DNA of 64,000 nucleotides from Betaproteobacteria bacterium HGW-Betaproteobacteria-11 (GTDB taxonomy: Bacteria; Pseudomonadota; Gammaproteobacteria; Burkholderiales; Rhodocyclaceae): NCBI GenBank assembly GCA_002842395.1, contig PHCV01000013.1:1-64000 (forward strand), in the 5' to 3' direction. Below are positions 55,229 to 64,000 of this stretch, in pieces. Every line of letters starts with the position of its first letter. Within the stretch, counting starts at the first letter, position 1. The notes beneath the pieces were generated by a model. It was given only the letters and a program-made list of their open reading frames with translations. It ran no database searches and was not told the DNA's origin. The translations under genes were made by a program, and so were the position numbers.

Positions 55229-55713
55229 CTGTGTTCTCCTACGCGCAGTGCTGGCAGGAGGGCACGACAAGTCAGCGAGCGGGGTGTCAGGACACGGCGC
55301 TCACGGAATAATTTTTACCGGATGTGCAACTGGGGTAGCAGGTTCATGGCGCCCAAAAGTGCTGCTGGCAAATTAACTGGATGGCTTGTCATTCAAAAAC
55401 GGGCGCCGATAAATCGTATCAGCGTCCGAAAATCTGTGCCCGACTGTGTAGCAAGTACGCGCAATCAAGTAGTATCCGCTCCTTCTTTCGGGCGAGCGAA
55501 AACCCCGTGGTCGGCTGAAGTCGCACCTTTGCCAGAGAAACCGGCTGTGCTGCACTCCCTCTCCGCTTGCGGCTGCTCACCGGGTAAACGATGGATACGA
55601 TCAATCGTTGCGAGCTGCGGTGCAAACGGCAACGTCACGTAAACTGCGCCTCTGATACCGCTTCGGGCTATCAGGCACGCCGTTCAAGGACGGCTAACCA
55701 GGGGATCAGTATA
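55229..55713. other. Long divergent leader between rne and rluC
   Basis: 485 bp without a gene. In Escherichia coli the rne leader is about 360 nt and mediates feedback on RNase E, so a structured leader is expected here; the sequence alone does not show its fold. The start of the rluC transcript must also lie here. Confidence 0.55.
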
Positions 55714-56673
55714 TTGCAAATTAATGACTTGAGCAAAGATGCAGCGACTTGGCTTGAGGTCGAGGACGATGCCGAGGGGCAACGGATCGACAATTTCCTG
55801 TTGCGTATTGCCAAGGGCGTGCCACAGAGCCACATCTACCGAATTCTTCGCAGTGGCGAGGTGCGCGTGAATAAAGGGCGGGTGAGCGCCGAGTATCGGC
55901 TCAAGCTTGGCGATCGGGTGCGCGTGCCGCCGATTCGCACCGCCGAGCGCTCGGCCCAGGCCGCCGCACCGGCGCGTGAATTTGCCCTCGTCTTCGAGGA
56001 TGAGGCGCTGCTGGTGGTCGACAAACCGGCGGGCGTGGCCGTGCATGGCGGCAGCGGAGTCAGTTTCGGGGTGATTGAGCAGTTGCGTCGCGCCCGGCCA
56101 CAGGCGAAATTCCTCGAGCTGGCCCATCGGCTCGACCGTGAGACTTCCGGCCTGCTGATCGTGGCGAAGAAGCGCGCGGCGCTGACCCGGTTGCACGACC
56201 AGTTTCGCGACGGGGTCATCGAGAAGCGCTATCTCGCTCTGGTCAAGGGCCGCTGGCGGAACGAATTGCAGCATGTGCGCCTGCCGCTACTGAAATACCT
56301 GACGGCGGCGGGCGAGCGGCGGGTGAATGTGGACGCCGGTGGCAAGGCAGCGCATTCGATCGTTCGCCTGGTGTCCCGCTGGCAGAATTTCAGCCTGGTC
56401 GAGGTCGAGCTGAAGACCGGCCGGACGCATCAGATTCGGGTACATCTGGCGCATCTCGGCTTCCCCATCGCCGGCGACGACAAATACGGCGATTTTTCGC
56501 TCAACCGCGAGTTGCAAAAGGCCGGCCTGCGCCGCATGTTCCTGCATTCCGCCCGGCTTCGCTTGCCTCACCCGCTGAGCGCCGCGCCGCTGGCGCTGGA
56601 ATCCCCCCTGTCCGGCGAGTTGCAGGACTTCCTTGCACGGCTGGATGCCCACGAAAGACGTGATTTTGGATGA
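55714..56673 (+). CDS. rluC: Ribosomal large-subunit pseudouridine synthase RluC
   Basis: A 319-residue enzyme from TTG 55714, preceded by AGGGGA. The S4 domain (QSHIYRILRSGEVRVNKGRVSAEYRLKLGDRVRVPP) is followed by VFEDEALLVVDKPAGVAVHGGSG and FLELAHRLDRETSGLLIVAKKR, with the catalytic Asp in HRLDRETSG, and KTGRTHQIRVHLAHLGFPIAGDDKYG. A longer reading from 55591 would add 41 unlike residues. Homologues modify U955, U2504 and U2580 of 23S rRNA. The adjacency of rluC to rne is common in proteobacteria. Confidence 0.93.
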   Translation: MQINDLSKDAATWLEVEDDAEGQRIDNFLLRIAKGVPQSHIYRILRSGEVRVNKGRVSAEYRLKLGDRVRVPPIRTAERSAQAAAPAREFALVFEDEALLVVDKPAGVAVHGGSGVSFGVIEQLRRARPQAKFLELAHRLDRETSGLLIVAKKRAALTRLHDQFRDGVIEKRYLALVKGRWRNELQHVRLPLLKYLTAAGERRVNVDAGGKAAHSIVRLVSRWQNFSLVEVELKTGRTHQIRVHLAHLGFPIAGDDKYGDFSLNRELQKAGLRRMFLHSARLRLPHPLSAAPLALESPLSGELQDFLARLDAHERRDFG

Positions 56674-56680
56674 ATAGACC

Positions 56681-57334
56681 ATGACGTATTTCGACCTCAT
56701 TGTTTTCGACTGGGACGGTACCTTGATGGACTCCACCGGGATGATCGCCGCCTCGGTCCAGGCGGCGGCGCGCGATCTCGGCATTGCGCCGCCTTCCCTC
56801 GATCAGGCCCGGCAGATCATCGGCCTGGGCCTGGATGATGCGTTGCGTCAGGCGCTGCCCGATTTGCCGGCATCACGTTATGCGGAACTGGCCGAGCGCT
56901 ACCGGTTTCACTATCTGGCCCGCGATCATGAACTGCTGCTCTTCGATGGCGTGCACGAACTGCTGGCAGAGTTGTCCGCCGCCGGCTATCGGCTCGGTAT
57001 CGCCACCGGCAAGTCGCGTCACGGGCTGGATCGGGCCCTCTCCGGCAGCGGGTTGGGCAAGCACTTTCACGCCACGCGTTGCGCGGACGAGTGCCCTTCC
57101 AAACCGCATCCGCAGATGCTGGATGAGTTGATGGCCGAATTCGGCGTTTCACCAGCGACGACCTTGATGATCGGCGACACCACGCATGACCTGCACATGG
57201 CCCGCAATGCCGGGGTGACCGGCGTCGCCGTGGCTTATGGGGCACATCTGAAGTCGATGCTCGAGGCCGAGGCGCCGGCGTTCTGCGCCGACGACGTGCG
57301 GGCGCTACAGGCATGGCTGCGCACGAACGCCTGA
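56681..57334 (+). CDS. HAD-family phosphatase (phosphoglycolate phosphatase-like)
   Basis: A 217-residue HAD hydrolase: FDWDGTLMDST (DxDGT nucleophile), GIATGKSRHGLDRAL (motif II), KPHPQMLDELMAEFGV (motif III Lys), MIGDTTHDLHMARNAG (motif IV). A helical cap lies between residues 15 and 85. Substrate uncertain; the type resembles Gph. It overlaps the Rieske gene by 22 nt. Confidence 0.85.
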   Translation: MTYFDLIVFDWDGTLMDSTGMIAASVQAAARDLGIAPPSLDQARQIIGLGLDDALRQALPDLPASRYAELAERYRFHYLARDHELLLFDGVHELLAELSAAGYRLGIATGKSRHGLDRALSGSGLGKHFHATRCADECPSKPHPQMLDELMAEFGVSPATTLMIGDTTHDLHMARNAGVTGVAVAYGAHLKSMLEAEAPAFCADDVRALQAWLRTNA

Positions 57335-57693
57335 TCTGCGCCGCGGCCGATCTGGCCGATGGCGGCAGCGGACTGAGATTCACCGTTACCCGTCACGGTG
57401 CGGACCAGCCGGCATTCGCGATTCGTTTCCGCGGCCGGGCGTATGCCTATCTCAACCGCTGCGCGCATGTGCCGATCGAAATCGACTGGGAACACGGGAA
57501 GTTCTTCGATCATTCCGGCTTATACTTGATCTGCGCGACGCATGGCGCGCTCTACGAGCCGGAATCGGGACGCTGTGCCTTGGGGCGCTGCGATGGCCGG
57601 GGATTGATTCCACTGCGGATCGAAGAACGTGATGGGCATGTTTATCTGATTGAGGAAGGTGTCGAAGGTGGCCGAGAACAACGATCCAAATGA
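57313..57693 (+). CDS. Rieske [2Fe-2S] domain protein
   Basis: A 126-residue ferredoxin-like protein: NRCAHVPIEIDW (Cys-x-His box) and LICATHGALYEPESGRC (Cys-x2-His box) bind a Rieske cluster. Small cytoplasmic Rieske proteins of this type occur between the phosphatase and sppA genes in other betaproteobacteria. The electron partner is unknown. It overlaps both neighbours (22 and 26 nt), indicating coupled translation. Confidence 0.87.
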   Translation: MAAHERLICAAADLADGGSGLRFTVTRHGADQPAFAIRFRGRAYAYLNRCAHVPIEIDWEHGKFFDHSGLYLICATHGALYEPESGRCALGRCDGRGLIPLRIEERDGHVYLIEEGVEGGREQRSK

Positions 57694-58618
57694 CGCGCGC
57701 TGGGAACGCAAGGTGCTTGAGAAGGTTGCGCTGGAGGCGATCGCCGAGCAGCGGCGCGGTCGTCGCTGGGGCATTTTCTTCAAGCTGCTCGGCTTTTCCT
57801 ATCTGCTGGTGATTCTCGGCACGATGGTGAACTGGGGTGGCGAGAAGTTTGCCGAAGGCCAGAAAATCACCGCGCTGGTCAGTCTGGCGGGCGTCATCCA
57901 GGCCAAGGGCGACGTTAATGCCGAGAACGTGGTCAGCGCGTTGCAGGATGCCTTCGACGACAAGCATACGGCCGGGGTCATTTTGCGGATCAACAGTCCG
58001 GGGGGCAGCCCGGTTCAGGCCGGGATGATCAACGACGAAATCCGTCGTCTGCGCGCCCTGCATCCGGCCATTCCGATCCATGTGGTGATCGAGGACGTCT
58101 GTGCCTCGGGCGGTTATTACATTGCCGTGGCGGCGGACAAGATCTTCGTCGACAAGGCCAGCATCGTCGGTTCGATCGGTGTGCTCATGGACGGTTTCGG
58201 CTTTACCGGCACGATGGATAAACTCGGTGTCGAGCGGCGCCTGCTGACCGCCGGCGGAAACAAAGGGTTCCTGGATCCCTTCTCGCCGCAGAACGAACGC
58301 CACAAGGCACATGCCCAACTGATGCTGGACGAAATTCACCAGCAATTCATCGAGGTGGTGCGCAAGGGCCGCGGCAAGCGTTTGAAAGAAACGCCGGAGA
58401 TGTTCTCCGGGCTGATGTGGAGCGGGGCGAAGAGTATCGAGATGGGGCTGGCCGACGGCTATGGCACGGTGGAAAGCGTGGCTCGCGACGTGATCAAGGC
58501 GGAAGACGTTCGCGACTTCACCGTGAAGCCGAATTTCGCCGAAAAATTCGCGCAGAAGTTCGGCGCCGACATGGCCGAAGGCGTGGTCAACGCGTTCGCC
58601 CGCATCACGTTGCGCTGA
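57668..58618 (+). CDS. sppA: Signal peptide peptidase SppA-like S49 protease
   Basis: A 316-residue membrane protease from GTG 57668, behind AGGAAGG. One transmembrane helix (FFKLLGFSYLLVILGTMV). Catalytic Ser in VIEDVCASGGYYIAVAADKI and Lys in DKASIVGSIGVLMDGFGF. GVILRINSPGGSPVQA is the substrate-strand motif. It degrades leftover signal peptides in the membrane. Its last 14 bases overlap the convergent ppk gene. Confidence 0.92.
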   Translation: MAENNDPNDARWERKVLEKVALEAIAEQRRGRRWGIFFKLLGFSYLLVILGTMVNWGGEKFAEGQKITALVSLAGVIQAKGDVNAENVVSALQDAFDDKHTAGVILRINSPGGSPVQAGMINDEIRRLRALHPAIPIHVVIEDVCASGGYYIAVAADKIFVDKASIVGSIGVLMDGFGFTGTMDKLGVERRLLTAGGNKGFLDPFSPQNERHKAHAQLMLDEIHQQFIEVVRKGRGKRLKETPEMFSGLMWSGAKSIEMGLADGYGTVESVARDVIKAEDVRDFTVKPNFAEKFAQKFGADMAEGVVNAFARITLR

Positions 58619-60689
58619 CCGGTGTCGCCTGCATTGCCACCAGCAGACGCTCCTGGGCGCAAAAGCGGGCACGCCGGGTCGGCTTGATGGCGTAGCTGCC
58701 GCTACCGTCCATTTGCCAGGCCTGGGTGTTGTCCGCGAGATAGGGTTGCAGACCCTCCTTGAGCACCCGACGCTTGAGCTTGGGGTCGAGAAGCGGAAAA
58801 CAGGTTTCGATGCGCCGGAAAAAATTGCGTTCCATCCAGTCGGCGCTCGAAAGGTAGATGTTTTGCGCGCCCTCGGCATGAAAGTAGAAAATCCGGTGAT
58901 GTTCGAGAAAGCGGCCGATCACCGAGCGCACCCGAATGTTGTCCGACAGGCCCTTGACCCCGGGACGCAACGAACAGGCACCGCGTACGATCAGGTCGAT
59001 GCTGACACCGGCGCCGCTGGCCTCGTACAACGCTTCGACGATTTCGGGCTCGAGCAGGGAGTTCATCTTGGCGATGATGCGCGCCGGCCGGCCGGCACGC
59101 GCCGCGCCGGTTTCGGCGCGGATGGCGGCGAGCATATTGGCATGCAGGGTGAACGGCGCCTGCCAGAGATGTTTCAACGCGCTGGCCTTGCCCAGGCCGG
59201 TCAGTTGCTTGAACACTTCATTGACGTCGTTGCCGATCTCCGGGTTGCAGGTGAGGAGACCGAAGTCGGTGTAGAAGCGGGTGGTTTTCGGATGATAGTT
59301 GCCGCTGCCCAGATGGACATACCGGCGATAGCCATCGTCCTCCCGGCGCAATACCATCAGCATCTTGGCATGGGTCTTGAAGCCGACGACGCCATACACC
59401 ACATGGGCGCCGACTTCTTCCAGGCGCGAGGCGATGGAGAGATTCACCTCTTCGTCGAAGCGCGCCATCAGTTCCACCACCACGGTGACTTCCTTGCCCT
59501 TCTGTGCGGCACGCAACAGATGCTCCATCAATACCGAGTCGGTGCCGGTGCGATACACCGTCATCTTGATCGCCACCACCAAGGGATCGTCCGCCGCCTG
59601 GCGCAGGAAATCGATCACCGGCGTGAAGGACTGATAGGGATGGTGCAGCAGGATGTCCTGTTTGGCGATGCTGGCGAAGATATCCGCGCGCTTGGTCAAT
59701 GATTTCGGCAGCCCCGGCTGGGATGGCGGATATTTGAGGTCGGGACGATCGACTTCGTCGGGGATCGACATCAGTCGCACCAGATTGACGATGCCGGGCA
59801 CGCGGTAGAGGTCGCTGTGCTCCAGCTCGAACTGGTGCAGCAGGAAGTCGGTCATCACCGGAGAACAGTTATCGGCCACTTCCAGCCGCACGGCATCGCC
59901 GAACTGGCGTTGCGGCAGTTCGCCCTGCAAGGCGATGCGCAGGTTCTTCACTTCTTCGTCATCGACGAAGAGATCGGAATTGCGGGTGACACGAAACTGG
60001 TAACAACCCAGCACGCGCATTCCGGCGAAGAGTTCGCCGACGTGCTCGTGCAGGACGGAAGAGAGGAAAACGAAGCTGTGATCCGCGCCACCGAGTTCTT
60101 CCGGCAGGCGGATGACTCGCGGTAGCGCGCGTGGCGCCTGGACGATGGCCGCGCCTGAATTGCGGCCGAAGGCATCGGTGCCCTCCAGCTCGACGGCGAA
60201 GTTGAGGCTTTTGTTCAGCACGCGGGGAAAGGGATGCGAGGGGTCAAGGCCGATCGGCGTCAGCACCGGCATGACCTCGACATGGAAAAAGTCGCGGATC
60301 CATGCACGCTGCGCTTCCGTCCATAGGCTGCGGCGGATGAAGGTGATGCCTGCGATGGCCAGTTCCGGAAGAATGGCGTCGTTGAGCAGGGCGTATTGCT
60401 CGGCGACGAGTTGATGCGCTTCGGCCGTTACCCGTCGATACACGATCTGTGGCGGCAGGCCATCGGCTCCGGCAGCCTGGCTGCCGAGTTTCATCTGCGC
60501 CCGCAGGCCGGCGACGCGAATCTCGAAAAACTCGTCCAGGTTGGACGACAGGATGCACAGGAAGCGCAGACGTTCGAGCAGGGGAATGCGGATATCGACC
60601 GCCTGGGCCAGGACGCGGCGGTTGAACGCCAGCAGCGAAAGTTCGCGGTTGAGGAAATGGCTTTCGGGAAAGCGATGCGTCAGCGGCAT
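58605..60689 (-). CDS. ppk: Polyphosphate kinase 1
   Basis: A 694-residue enzyme that polymerises the gamma-phosphate of ATP. It begins NRELSLLAFNRRVLAQA and has FLCILSSNLDEFFEIRVAGL. The catalytic His lies in VYGVVGFKTHAKMLMVLRRE, and later come ARIIAKMNSLLEPEIVEALYEAS and YLSSADWMERNFFRRIE. The end overlaps sppA by 14 bp. It is divergent from ppx, with 102 bp between, which may contain PhoB-type control; I see no convincing pho box. Confidence 0.96.
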   Translation of the reverse strand: MPLTHRFPESHFLNRELSLLAFNRRVLAQAVDIRIPLLERLRFLCILSSNLDEFFEIRVAGLRAQMKLGSQAAGADGLPPQIVYRRVTAEAHQLVAEQYALLNDAILPELAIAGITFIRRSLWTEAQRAWIRDFFHVEVMPVLTPIGLDPSHPFPRVLNKSLNFAVELEGTDAFGRNSGAAIVQAPRALPRVIRLPEELGGADHSFVFLSSVLHEHVGELFAGMRVLGCYQFRVTRNSDLFVDDEEVKNLRIALQGELPQRQFGDAVRLEVADNCSPVMTDFLLHQFELEHSDLYRVPGIVNLVRLMSIPDEVDRPDLKYPPSQPGLPKSLTKRADIFASIAKQDILLHHPYQSFTPVIDFLRQAADDPLVVAIKMTVYRTGTDSVLMEHLLRAAQKGKEVTVVVELMARFDEEVNLSIASRLEEVGAHVVYGVVGFKTHAKMLMVLRREDDGYRRYVHLGSGNYHPKTTRFYTDFGLLTCNPEIGNDVNEVFKQLTGLGKASALKHLWQAPFTLHANMLAAIRAETGAARAGRPARIIAKMNSLLEPEIVEALYEASGAGVSIDLIVRGACSLRPGVKGLSDNIRVRSVIGRFLEHHRIFYFHAEGAQNIYLSSADWMERNFFRRIETCFPLLDPKLKRRVLKEGLQPYLADNTQAWQMDGSGSYAIKPTRRARFCAQERLLVAMQATPVSAT

Positions 60690-60791
60690 GATCGGTCGGC
60701 AGGGTATCCGGACAATTTTCTATTATGTGTCATTATCGTTGCAGTTGTGCGGCAGGAAAGCCGGGAGTGCGGCAGCGGTTAGAATCGTGCC

Positions 60792-62276
60792 ATGAATTAC
60801 GCTCTTGCCGCCGCCGTCGATCTTGGTTCCAACAGTTTCCGCCTGCAGATCGGACGCATCGTCGACAACCAGATTTACCCGCTCGACGGGTTGAAGGAGA
60901 CGGTGCGCCTGGCGGCCGGCCTGACAGCGGACAAGCAACTGGATCTTGCCGCGCAAAAACGCGGACTGGTGGCGCTGGCGCGTTTCGCCGAGCGCCTGCG
61001 CGGTTTCGAACCGGGGGCCGTGCGTGCCGTGGCGACCAATACCTTGCGTGTCGCCAAGAATGCGGCGGCATTTTTGCAGCAGGCGGAACGGGTACTCGGC
61101 TTTCCGATCGAGGTCATCGCCGGGCGTGAGGAAGCGCGACTGATCTATCTGGGCGTAGCCCACAGCCTGGCCAACCCCGGGCAGCGTCAACTGGTTGTCG
61201 ATATCGGAGGCGGGTCGACCGAGTTCGTAATTGGCGAGGATTTCACGCCACTGCAACTCGAATCGCTGTACATGGGCTGCGTCAGCTACAGCCTGCGCTT
61301 TTTCCCCAACGGACGGGTCGATAAAAATGCCCTGTTTGCAGCCGAAATGGCGGCACGACGCGAACTGCAAGGCATTGTTCACGCCTATCGCGAAAGCGGC
61401 TGGGATCAGGCTTACGGTTCCTCGGGCACGGCCAAGTCGATCGTCGATCTGCTGGAACAGAACGGGTTCTCGGAGCAGGGCATCACGCGCGACGGGCTGG
61501 AGCGACTGTGCGCCGAACTGCTGCGGGCCGGATCGGTCACCCGGTTGCGGCTGCGTGGCTTGCGGGACGAGCGCAGGCCCGTGCTGGCCGGCGGTGTGGC
61601 GATCATGTCGGCCCTGTTCAAGGAATTCGATCTGCAGCACATGGAGTTTTCCGACGGGGCACTGCGCCTCGGCGTGCTTTACGACCAGCTCGGCCGTTAT
61701 CACCACGAGGACATGCGGACGGCGACGGTGAAGCGGTTCATGCAGCGCTACGAGGTCGATCGCCGTCAGGCGACACGAGTGGCGCAGATGGCGTTGTCCC
61801 TGCTGCATCGGCTGGCGCCGACGACGACGGAAGAGGATCATCCCGACGCGCAATTCCTGCTCTGGGCGGCGCAACTGCATGAAATCGGCATTTCGGTGGC
61901 GCATTCGAGCTACCACAAGCATAGTGCCTACATCCTGGCCAACGCCGACATGCCGGGTTTTTCGCGTCGCGACCAGCTTCGTCTGTCGCGGCTGGTGCTG
62001 GGCCATCGCGGCAAGCTGGAACGCGCCCAGCCGCTGGACAAAACCGCGACGGAGTGGACGCTGCTGTTTTGCCTGCGGATTGCCGCGCTGCTCTGCCGGG
62101 CGCGCGATGACCAGCCCCTGCCGGCGCTCGCCGTCGGCTTTACGCGCAACGGGTTTCGTCTCGACATGGGCGCGGACGAACTGAAGGCATTACCGCTGAC
62201 TGCGGCGGCGCTGGAAGACGAATCCCGGCAGTGGGCGGCGGTGGGTGGCGAGTTGCGGCTTTGTACGGAAGGGTAA
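60792..62276 (+). CDS. ppx: Exopolyphosphatase (Ppx/GppA)
   Basis: A 494-residue phosphatase: AAVDLGSNSFRLQIGR (phosphate-1 loop), AVATNTLRVAKN, EVIAGREEARLIYLGVAHSL, LVVDIGGGSTEFVIGE (phosphate-2), YGSSGTAKSI and a C-terminal HD-like domain (FLLWAAQLHEIGISVAHSSYHKHSAYI). It removes terminal phosphate from polyphosphate and may also act on pppGpp. Divergent pairing with ppk is common. Confidence 0.95.
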   Translation: MNYALAAAVDLGSNSFRLQIGRIVDNQIYPLDGLKETVRLAAGLTADKQLDLAAQKRGLVALARFAERLRGFEPGAVRAVATNTLRVAKNAAAFLQQAERVLGFPIEVIAGREEARLIYLGVAHSLANPGQRQLVVDIGGGSTEFVIGEDFTPLQLESLYMGCVSYSLRFFPNGRVDKNALFAAEMAARRELQGIVHAYRESGWDQAYGSSGTAKSIVDLLEQNGFSEQGITRDGLERLCAELLRAGSVTRLRLRGLRDERRPVLAGGVAIMSALFKEFDLQHMEFSDGALRLGVLYDQLGRYHHEDMRTATVKRFMQRYEVDRRQATRVAQMALSLLHRLAPTTTEEDHPDAQFLLWAAQLHEIGISVAHSSYHKHSAYILANADMPGFSRRDQLRLSRLVLGHRGKLERAQPLDKTATEWTLLFCLRIAALLCRARDDQPLPALAVGFTRNGFRLDMGADELKALPLTAAALEDESRQWAAVGGELRLCTEG

Positions 62277-62348
62277 ACTGTCGCGAGTGAATACCCCGGG
62301 ACGACTGGCGACGTCCTTTTTTGCCGAACCGAGATCGAGAGGAACAAA

Positions 62349-63986
62349 ATGAGCCATCCCTACAACATCGGCCTGGAAAAGAATCCGGCCAACTATGTCC
62401 CGCTGACGCCGCTGACCTTCCTCGAACGGTCGGCGATGGTGTATCCCGATTATCCGGCGGTGATTCACGGTCGCCGCCGCTATACCTGGCGGCAGGTCTA
62501 TGATCGCAGCCGGCGCCTGGCCTCGGCGTTGATGCAGCAAAAAGTCGGCGCTGGCGATACGGTGGCGGTGATGCTCAACAACACGCCGGAGATGATCGAA
62601 TGTCATTTCGGCGTGCCGATGACGGGCGCCGTGCTCAACACCCTGAATACCCGGCTCGATGCCGAGACGCTGGCCTTCATGCTCGGCCATGGCGAGGCGA
62701 AACTGCTCATCACCGACCGGGAATATTCGGCGACGACGAAGCAGGCGCTGACCCTGCTTGGCCGCGAGCTGCGGGTGATCGATGTCGATGACCCGGAATA
62801 CACGGGCCCCGGCGAGTGCCTCGGCGGTCTCGATTACGAGACTTTTCTGGCCAGCGGTTCGCCCGATCATGCCTGGCAGGGCCCGGCCGACGAGTGGCAG
62901 GCGATTTCGCTCAACTACACTTCGGGCACCACCGGCGATCCGAAAGGCGTCGTCTATCACCACCGCGGCGCCTACCTCAATGCGCTCTCCAACATCGTTT
63001 CCTGGGGCATGCCGCCGCAGGCGGTATATCTGTGGACGCTGCCGATGTTCCATTGCAACGGCTGGTGTTTCCCGTGGACCATGGCGGCCAATTCCGGCAC
63101 CAATGTCTGTCTGCGCCGGGTCGAGGCGAAGGCCATTCTCAACGCGATTCGCGAGCACCGGGTAACTCACTATTGCGGTGCGCCGATCATCCATTCGATG
63201 ATCATCAACGCGCCAGCCGAGTTGCGCGAAGGCATCGAGCACAAGGTGTCCGCCCTGGTCGCCGCGGCGCCGCCGCCGGCCGCGATGATCGCCGGCATGG
63301 CGCGGATCGGTTTCGATCTCACCCATGTCTATGGCCTGACCGAAACCTATGGTCCGGCCTCGGTGTGCGCCAAACACGCGGCTTGGGACGACTTGCCGCT
63401 CGACGATCAGGTGCGGCTCAATGGTCGCCAGGGCGTGCGCTACCACGCCCAGGAGGGCCTTACCGTGATGGATGCCGAGACCATGCGGGAGGTGCCGCGC
63501 GATGGCCAGACCATGGGCGAAATCATGTTTCGCGGCAACCTGGTGATGAAGGGTTATCTGAAAAATCCCAAGGCCACGGCGGAAGCCTTTCATGGCGGCT
63601 GGTATCACACCGGTGATCTGGCGGTGCTGCAGCCCGACGGCTACGTCAAGATCAAGGATCGCGGCAAGGACATCATCATTTCCGGTGGCGAGAACATTTC
63701 CTCGATCGAGGTCGAGGATGCGCTCTGCCGTCACCCGGCGGTCGCGGCGGCGGCGGTGGTGGCGGCGCCGGACAAGACCTGGGGCGAGATTCCCTGTGCC
63801 TTCATCGAATTGCGCGAGGGGATGACAGTCAGCCAGAAGGAGTTGCGCGAGTTTTGCCGCCAGCACCTGGCGCGCTACAAGGTACCGCGCGCCTTTGTCT
63901 TCGAGCCCCTGCCGCGCACCTCGACCGGAAAGATCCGCAAGAACGTGCTGCGCGAGCAAATCGGCTCGCGCTCGGCCATCGAATGA
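62349..63986 (+). CDS. AMP-forming acyl-CoA synthetase
   Basis: A 545-residue ANL-family ligase. Phosphate loop YTSGTTGDPKGVVYHHRG, then LPMFHCNGWCFPWT, VYGLTETYGPA, YHTGDLAVLQPDGYVKIKDRGKDIIISGGENISSIEVE, and the C-terminal Lys in PRTSTGKIRKNVLRE. The type is the medium-chain acyl-CoA or DMSP-CoA ligase-like group (AcsA/DmdB related); substrate unknown. The N-terminal part encodes MQQKVGAGDTVAVML, where a copy of the dispersed repeat lies. Confidence 0.9.
   Translation: MSHPYNIGLEKNPANYVPLTPLTFLERSAMVYPDYPAVIHGRRRYTWRQVYDRSRRLASALMQQKVGAGDTVAVMLNNTPEMIECHFGVPMTGAVLNTLNTRLDAETLAFMLGHGEAKLLITDREYSATTKQALTLLGRELRVIDVDDPEYTGPGECLGGLDYETFLASGSPDHAWQGPADEWQAISLNYTSGTTGDPKGVVYHHRGAYLNALSNIVSWGMPPQAVYLWTLPMFHCNGWCFPWTMAANSGTNVCLRRVEAKAILNAIREHRVTHYCGAPIIHSMIINAPAELREGIEHKVSALVAAAPPPAAMIAGMARIGFDLTHVYGLTETYGPASVCAKHAAWDDLPLDDQVRLNGRQGVRYHAQEGLTVMDAETMREVPRDGQTMGEIMFRGNLVMKGYLKNPKATAEAFHGGWYHTGDLAVLQPDGYVKIKDRGKDIIISGGENISSIEVEDALCRHPAVAAAAVVAAPDKTWGEIPCAFIELREGMTVSQKELREFCRQHLARYKVPRAFVFEPLPRTSTGKIRKNVLREQIGSRSAIE
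62541..62564 (+). repeat. Dispersed 24-bp repeat, copy 9
   Basis: AAAGTCGGCGCTGGCGAT then ACGGTG; 22 of 24 match copy 7. In the acyl-CoA synthetase gene, coding KVGAGDTV, a motif natural to this family. Confidence 0.65.
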
Positions 63987-64000
63987 GGATGTGACCGTGC

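Noticed and set aside
54128-55642. 504-codon plus-strand frame opposite rne
   Set aside because: Antisense shadow of the RNase E catalytic domain, no motifs or ribosome site.
60690-60791. Pho box between ppk and ppx
   Set aside because: TGTCAT occurs once near 60728 but no properly spaced second half-site is visible.

Overview
The window looks like a GC-rich betaproteobacterial chromosome, most likely Rhodocyclales-like. This rests on the rne-rluC-HAD phosphatase-Rieske-sppA block, the divergent ppk/ppx pair, the moa/moe cluster and the codon and GC bias; it is an inference without a database search. Coding is dense, with many 4-8 nt overlaps, two tRNA genes, two cobalamin riboswitches and several degraded or mobile segments.

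Layout. (1) 1-2.5 kb: vitamin B12 uptake (btuB-btuC, minus strand) behind an AdoCbl riboswitch. (2) 2.5-8.5 kb: an MBL-fold hydrolase ending in a REP-like repeat. Next comes a metal-handling set: a membrane methyltransferase, a DUF2933 protein, a small exported protein, a YHS/HMBD Cu+-type P1B ATPase and a c-type cytochrome. It is followed by a chimeric remnant of a metal-sensing two-component pair. (3) 8.58-28.1 kb: tRNA-Asp, then a large cobalamin block. A bluB stub and a doubly deleted cbiA diverge from a second riboswitch that heads cbtB-cbtA, a 2Fe-2S protein, cobN, a ChlI/ChlD-like chelatase subunit, cobA, cbiE, cbiX-cbiC, cbiD, cbiL, cbiF, cbiG, cbiH-cbiJ, cobW, a NiCoT transporter and a broken cobO. 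(4) 28.1-29.9 kb: a dead ISL3-like element with imperfect terminal repeats, itself split by an IS5-like remnant; its left end abuts the cobO stub. (5) 30.3-41.1 kb: alpha/beta hydrolase, a secretin-like protein, a DinG-like helicase, an ATP-grasp-like protein, mobB-moeA-moaD-moaE, a second moeA, moaA and a periplasmic Cys-hairpin protein. (6) 41.1-44.0 kb: a frameshifted FAD reductase, a MITE-like palindromic element and an MFS transporter. (7) 44.2-47.85 kb: a 3.6-kb cassette between a tRNA-Asn gene and a 49-bp copy of its 3' part. It carries a NERD-domain SF1 helicase and a GIY-YIG-domain protein with an unrecognised C-terminal region. (8) 47.9-64 kb: aminotransferase, uvrB, corA, rne, rluC, phosphatase, Rieske protein, sppA, ppk, ppx and an acyl-CoA synthetase.

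How the genes work together. The cobalamin block encodes most corrin-ring steps in the early-cobalt (anaerobic) style: CbiX, CbiL, CbiH, CbiF, CbiG, CbiD, CbiJ, CbiE and CbiC. It also holds a late-insertion type CobN plus a ChlI/D-like partner, and cobalt import (CbtAB, NiCoT). No cbiT is visible, and bluB, cbiA and cobO are all broken here, so this copy cannot by itself finish adenosylcobalamin. Either intact copies exist elsewhere or the cell relies on BtuB/BtuC uptake.

The best candidates for something undescribed are three. One is the tRNA-Asn cassette with its two nucleic-acid-enzyme genes. The second is a dispersed 24-bp sequence present at least nine times between 30.2 and 62.6 kb on both strands, in coding and noncoding DNA, and not seen in either transferred-looking segment. 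The third is a pair of metal-site oddities: a 49-residue His-rich insert in CobN and a CobW lacking its CxCC motif.
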